Of a stretch of 64,000 nt of DNA, positions 60,878-64,000 are shown one piece after another; within the stretch, counting starts at the first letter, position 1, and the number at the start of each line of letters is the position of its first letter. The translations under genes and the position numbers were made by a program. The notes beneath the pieces are model-generated. The model saw only the letters and a list, made by a program, of their open reading frames with translations. It had not been told where the DNA came from and ran no database searches. This DNA comes from Glandiceps talaboti. Lineage: Eukaryota; Hemichordata; Enteropneusta; Spengelidae. The DNA is taken from contig NC_135550.1 of the NCBI RefSeq assembly GCF_964340395.1, positions 29,697,176 to 29,761,175 of the forward strand. The letters run 5' to 3'.

Positions 60878-63800
60878 CTGCGTAATGCTACTTCCGCTTG
60901 TAAGTGGGTGTGTGTGTTAAATTTGTGTAATGGAAAAACAAGTTCTACATAGCAATATTAAAAACCGTTTAAAAGTACACAAGCTCTGCAACCATAATTG
61001 TAAATACTCCCAGTAGGAAAAAATTGCATCATGTATCTTCATCTTTAAAATGTCGCCAAATCCCAGCAGACCGTGTTATTTCATCCAAATGTCCAAATGT
61101 CCCTCTATTACATATATTAAATTTTAAAGTGTTTATGACTTTTTCATCCAGTGTAATGATACCTATCTAAGATGACTATAGTATAATAGTGAAAATGGAT
61201 TCTTGGATAAAACTACAGAAGCTTTTAATAACAGACTTCTGTAATTGCTACCTCTCAGGCGTCTACACAGTAATTTCATATAATATGTCCTAACATGGAG
61301 GTTGTCTTGGGAGACAATAAAGGGGCACAAGCTGAGCGTACAATACTATAAGTTTTGGGGACGCTGATGATTCAAAAGGTATACTCGCTGTATTATACTT
61401 GCTGAAGCATACTTAACCATCACTTGCAATTGACTGAACTCAAACCTGGTATTTAATATATAACTTATAAACGCTCTGATGACGTCATTTATTATACGTA
61501 TAAAAATGCTGTGGAAAACCCCACTATGGAATGAACTTTTCTAACAATATCATTTGTATTTCCATAGAACAAGAAGGCACTCATCGACATTATCATGATA
61601 CTACAATTAGTACAGTTTAATCTAGGTTTTATATAAATATTTTCTCTTGAGTTAACAGTTATAAACTCTGCTTGTGCTACTTTAAGGTTGACATTTCAAC
61701 ATTTCTTGAACACATCCAAAACGTCTTGTATTGCTTGAGAGACTGAATAGTTGTATATACAAGTAATTATGTAAATCAGCTGTGTTTATATGAACTCTCC
61801 TTATGACTACATAATAGTTGATTAGATCAACGTTATTGATATCTTTTTTTTCAAATATGTCTCTCCCATCTAAGGATTTATCTCATATTTTGACGTGTAG
61901 TGAGGAATATCGCAACGATATAAAATAAGCTACACCATTCATCGGGAGAAAAATGTGATTTTTAAATAAATCGAGTAGTGGTCAGATCATTTGTTTACAC
62001 TAAAGTGAGGTGGCCTATAATAATTTGAAGTATATATCACTGAATAGTACTGTTGTAAAATCACTGGATTAACTTTAGACACAGTTGTGCAAGGATGTGC
62101 AAACTTACGTATACCTCATAGCATCTCACAGTTATATTGATTAGTGCCTTGAAGTGACTATAAAACATCAAAATAACCGTTCATAGGTTTGTGTATGTGT
62201 ATTTATTCTACAATTCTGGTGCAATGTCAAAGTTTGAGCCCCCCCCCCCTCAAAGTTTGAGCCCCCCCCCCCCATACGCCATCGATACGTTTCTTCAGGT
62301 TGAATAAATTGTTATAGTTCTCAAAGAAAAACGTTAAAATTTGGCCCATGTTCCTTTAATGAGTCATTTGTACTACACTGAACTTTGTACGGCTGCTGTT
62401 GTTAATGCCGTTTCCTTGTGCGTATAGGGAAGGGAATATAGTGCTTCCGGCTTACTACGCTATCATACCATCCCCATGTCGATGGCAGCATGACAAAGTT
62501 CACGGTACTGGCCTAAGCTTTGATGATATAAATTAGGACCCAAATGCATTATCAAAATTGTGTCATATTGTAATCCCCGTTGTTTCTGTTCCACTGTCTA
62601 TGAATGGTTGTACCAAACACACAACAAAAACATCGGTCTTTGATATCAGTCTTGAATTTATTAATCGAACATACCCAAAACATTTTCTGTCGTTTAATGT
62701 TGAACTGTAATTCAAACGGTGAGATGATATCCGTCAAAGTACTAATAGACTTTTGATCAAAATCATATATATATATATATATATATAATCTAATGTAACC
62801 ATTGATATTCAATGGTTATACTGAATTGATATAGTTTCTACATCGTTGACGTTAACTCTCAATATCGCCGTTCTTGGACACTTCTGCAAGCAAAATAAAT
62901 CAACCGTCCGTATACTTAGCGAAAAAAGGTGAAAATATTGTTCGCTAATTGAAGAACTTATATAACCCTTGATCTTCACAAGCGAAATCATAATCTTGAT
63001 GAATAGAATTGCAATAACAATTTTGTTCCAGAATTTGGTATTGAATCAGTCAAACTCAAAAGCTTTGAGAAAGTACTTATCAACATTTTATAGAAATGAT
63101 AAACAGCGAGGCAATCTTTAAAAGTAGACTGTATTTCCTCGCTTTTGAAATAGTAATACATTTTTATGCGTTGACGAGTAATTGTGGCAAATCACTTATA
63201 CTACCAAACTGAAAATATATAACCTGGAAAATGGAAATTTTCTTTTGCTTTCGGCAACGAGTATTTGATAGAAAGAACTGAAGTAGTAGCGTAACAGATT
63301 TTCCCGCCATAAAGGCATCGCAACAGCAGTAAAAGGTTTCAGGGAGAAAGCGCCTTTACAAAAAAAAATCACGTGGGTTGTGTGAATAATAGAGACAAGA
63401 TAGTGCGATGATGAACTGTAATGGGGCTAAAAATGAACAATGACGTTGTTGTTAAATAGAGATAGCGACTGACTTAACGCTGATCAAAGGAGACAAAATG
63501 AGTCTCCATTGAAAATGCGTTTCCTATGAGAACCCATCAAAAGTAAATTATCTCCCGACAATGCTTTGGCAAAATGCTTTCTGGCGCTCTCCGTCGTGAA
63601 GAGAAAAGTTGGAAATACGCCCTAATGGGAATAGGAACGCGTAATCCCGGCATTTTACAAGAATCAAGCGTCAGCGTAAACCAATGATCCCTGAGTCCGG
63701 AACTGTAATAGAATCAGATTCATAATCCGACTAGCTCTGCTCAAATCATCATCCTCTTTCCCTGTAGCTTAGACGAGTAAGTCTAACAAATAAAATGGCA

Positions 63801-64000
63801 TGGAAAACCGTCTGGATATACCACTTAAATTCAGTTGCAAAGTACGGAAATTTAACAAGGTGAATTTCCAAAATCGGATTTGTATCGATGTCTTTTTTTT
63901 TCTTTCCCATATTTTTCGTATTTTTTTGATATTCTTTTTACATTTATTTTAGTAGCCAATATTACATCACCACTTCATCGTTACACTTCCCTTTTTTTCT
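60873..64000. other. AT-rich DNA without recognised genes
   Basis: No exon, RNA gene or full mobile element is seen. Minor features are a doubled CAAAGTTTGAG plus poly-C unit at about 62228-62273 and a short TA run at 62763-62788. A CG-richer, less repetitive stretch at about 63260-63760 includes ATCAAAGG (a TCF/LEF-like site, about 63482) and TAATCC. It could be regulatory, but this is only suggestive. Confidence 0.4.

Overview
This 64 kb window is nuclear DNA from an animal. The genes have GT-AG introns, the DNA is AT-rich, and many microsatellites and small transposons lie between genes. The protein families (an intronless TRIM with a filamin repeat, a CLASRP orthologue with 15 coding exons, a Six4/5 homeobox gene) and a Penelope-like retroelement carrying hammerhead-ribozyme motifs fit a marine invertebrate, perhaps a hemichordate, lancelet or echinoderm. 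The species cannot be fixed from sequence alone.

Layout. 0-3.9 kb: intergenic, with a 0.78 kb inverted-repeat element. 3.9-5.5 kb (+): single-exon TRIM E3 ligase (RING, two B-boxes, coiled coil, filamin repeat). 9.1-10.4 kb (-): the last exons of an unrecognised gene. 12.5-25.8 kb (+): CLASRP, an SR-like splicing regulator of 678 residues, reconstructed exon by exon with every phase matching. Intron 2 holds a 1.7 kb transposon with a nested foldback. A 33-bp minisatellite starts 90 bp after the CLASRP stop. 26-50 kb: a gene-poor stretch with a degenerate ~40-bp repeat array (29.6-30.8 kb), a 44-bp tandem array with an inverted copy (34.2-34.8 kb) and a pair of matching dispersed sequences (30.6 and 46.6 kb). 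50.6-56.8 kb (-): Six4/5, modelled as two exons around a 5.2 kb intron. 57.8 kb (-): tRNA-Thr(CGT). 59.6-60.9 kb: remains of a Penelope-like element with a GIY-YIG domain, a perfect 36-bp hairpin, two hammerhead-type motifs on opposite strands and long TA/TG tracts. 60.9-64 kb: no gene seen.

The genes are unrelated in function: ubiquitin ligation (TRIM), splicing control (CLASRP) and developmental transcription (Six4/5). The most unusual material is the ribozyme and hairpin complex near 60 kb, the nested transposon in CLASRP intron 2, and an overlapping tandem splice donor in CLASRP that would switch between full-length and truncated product.
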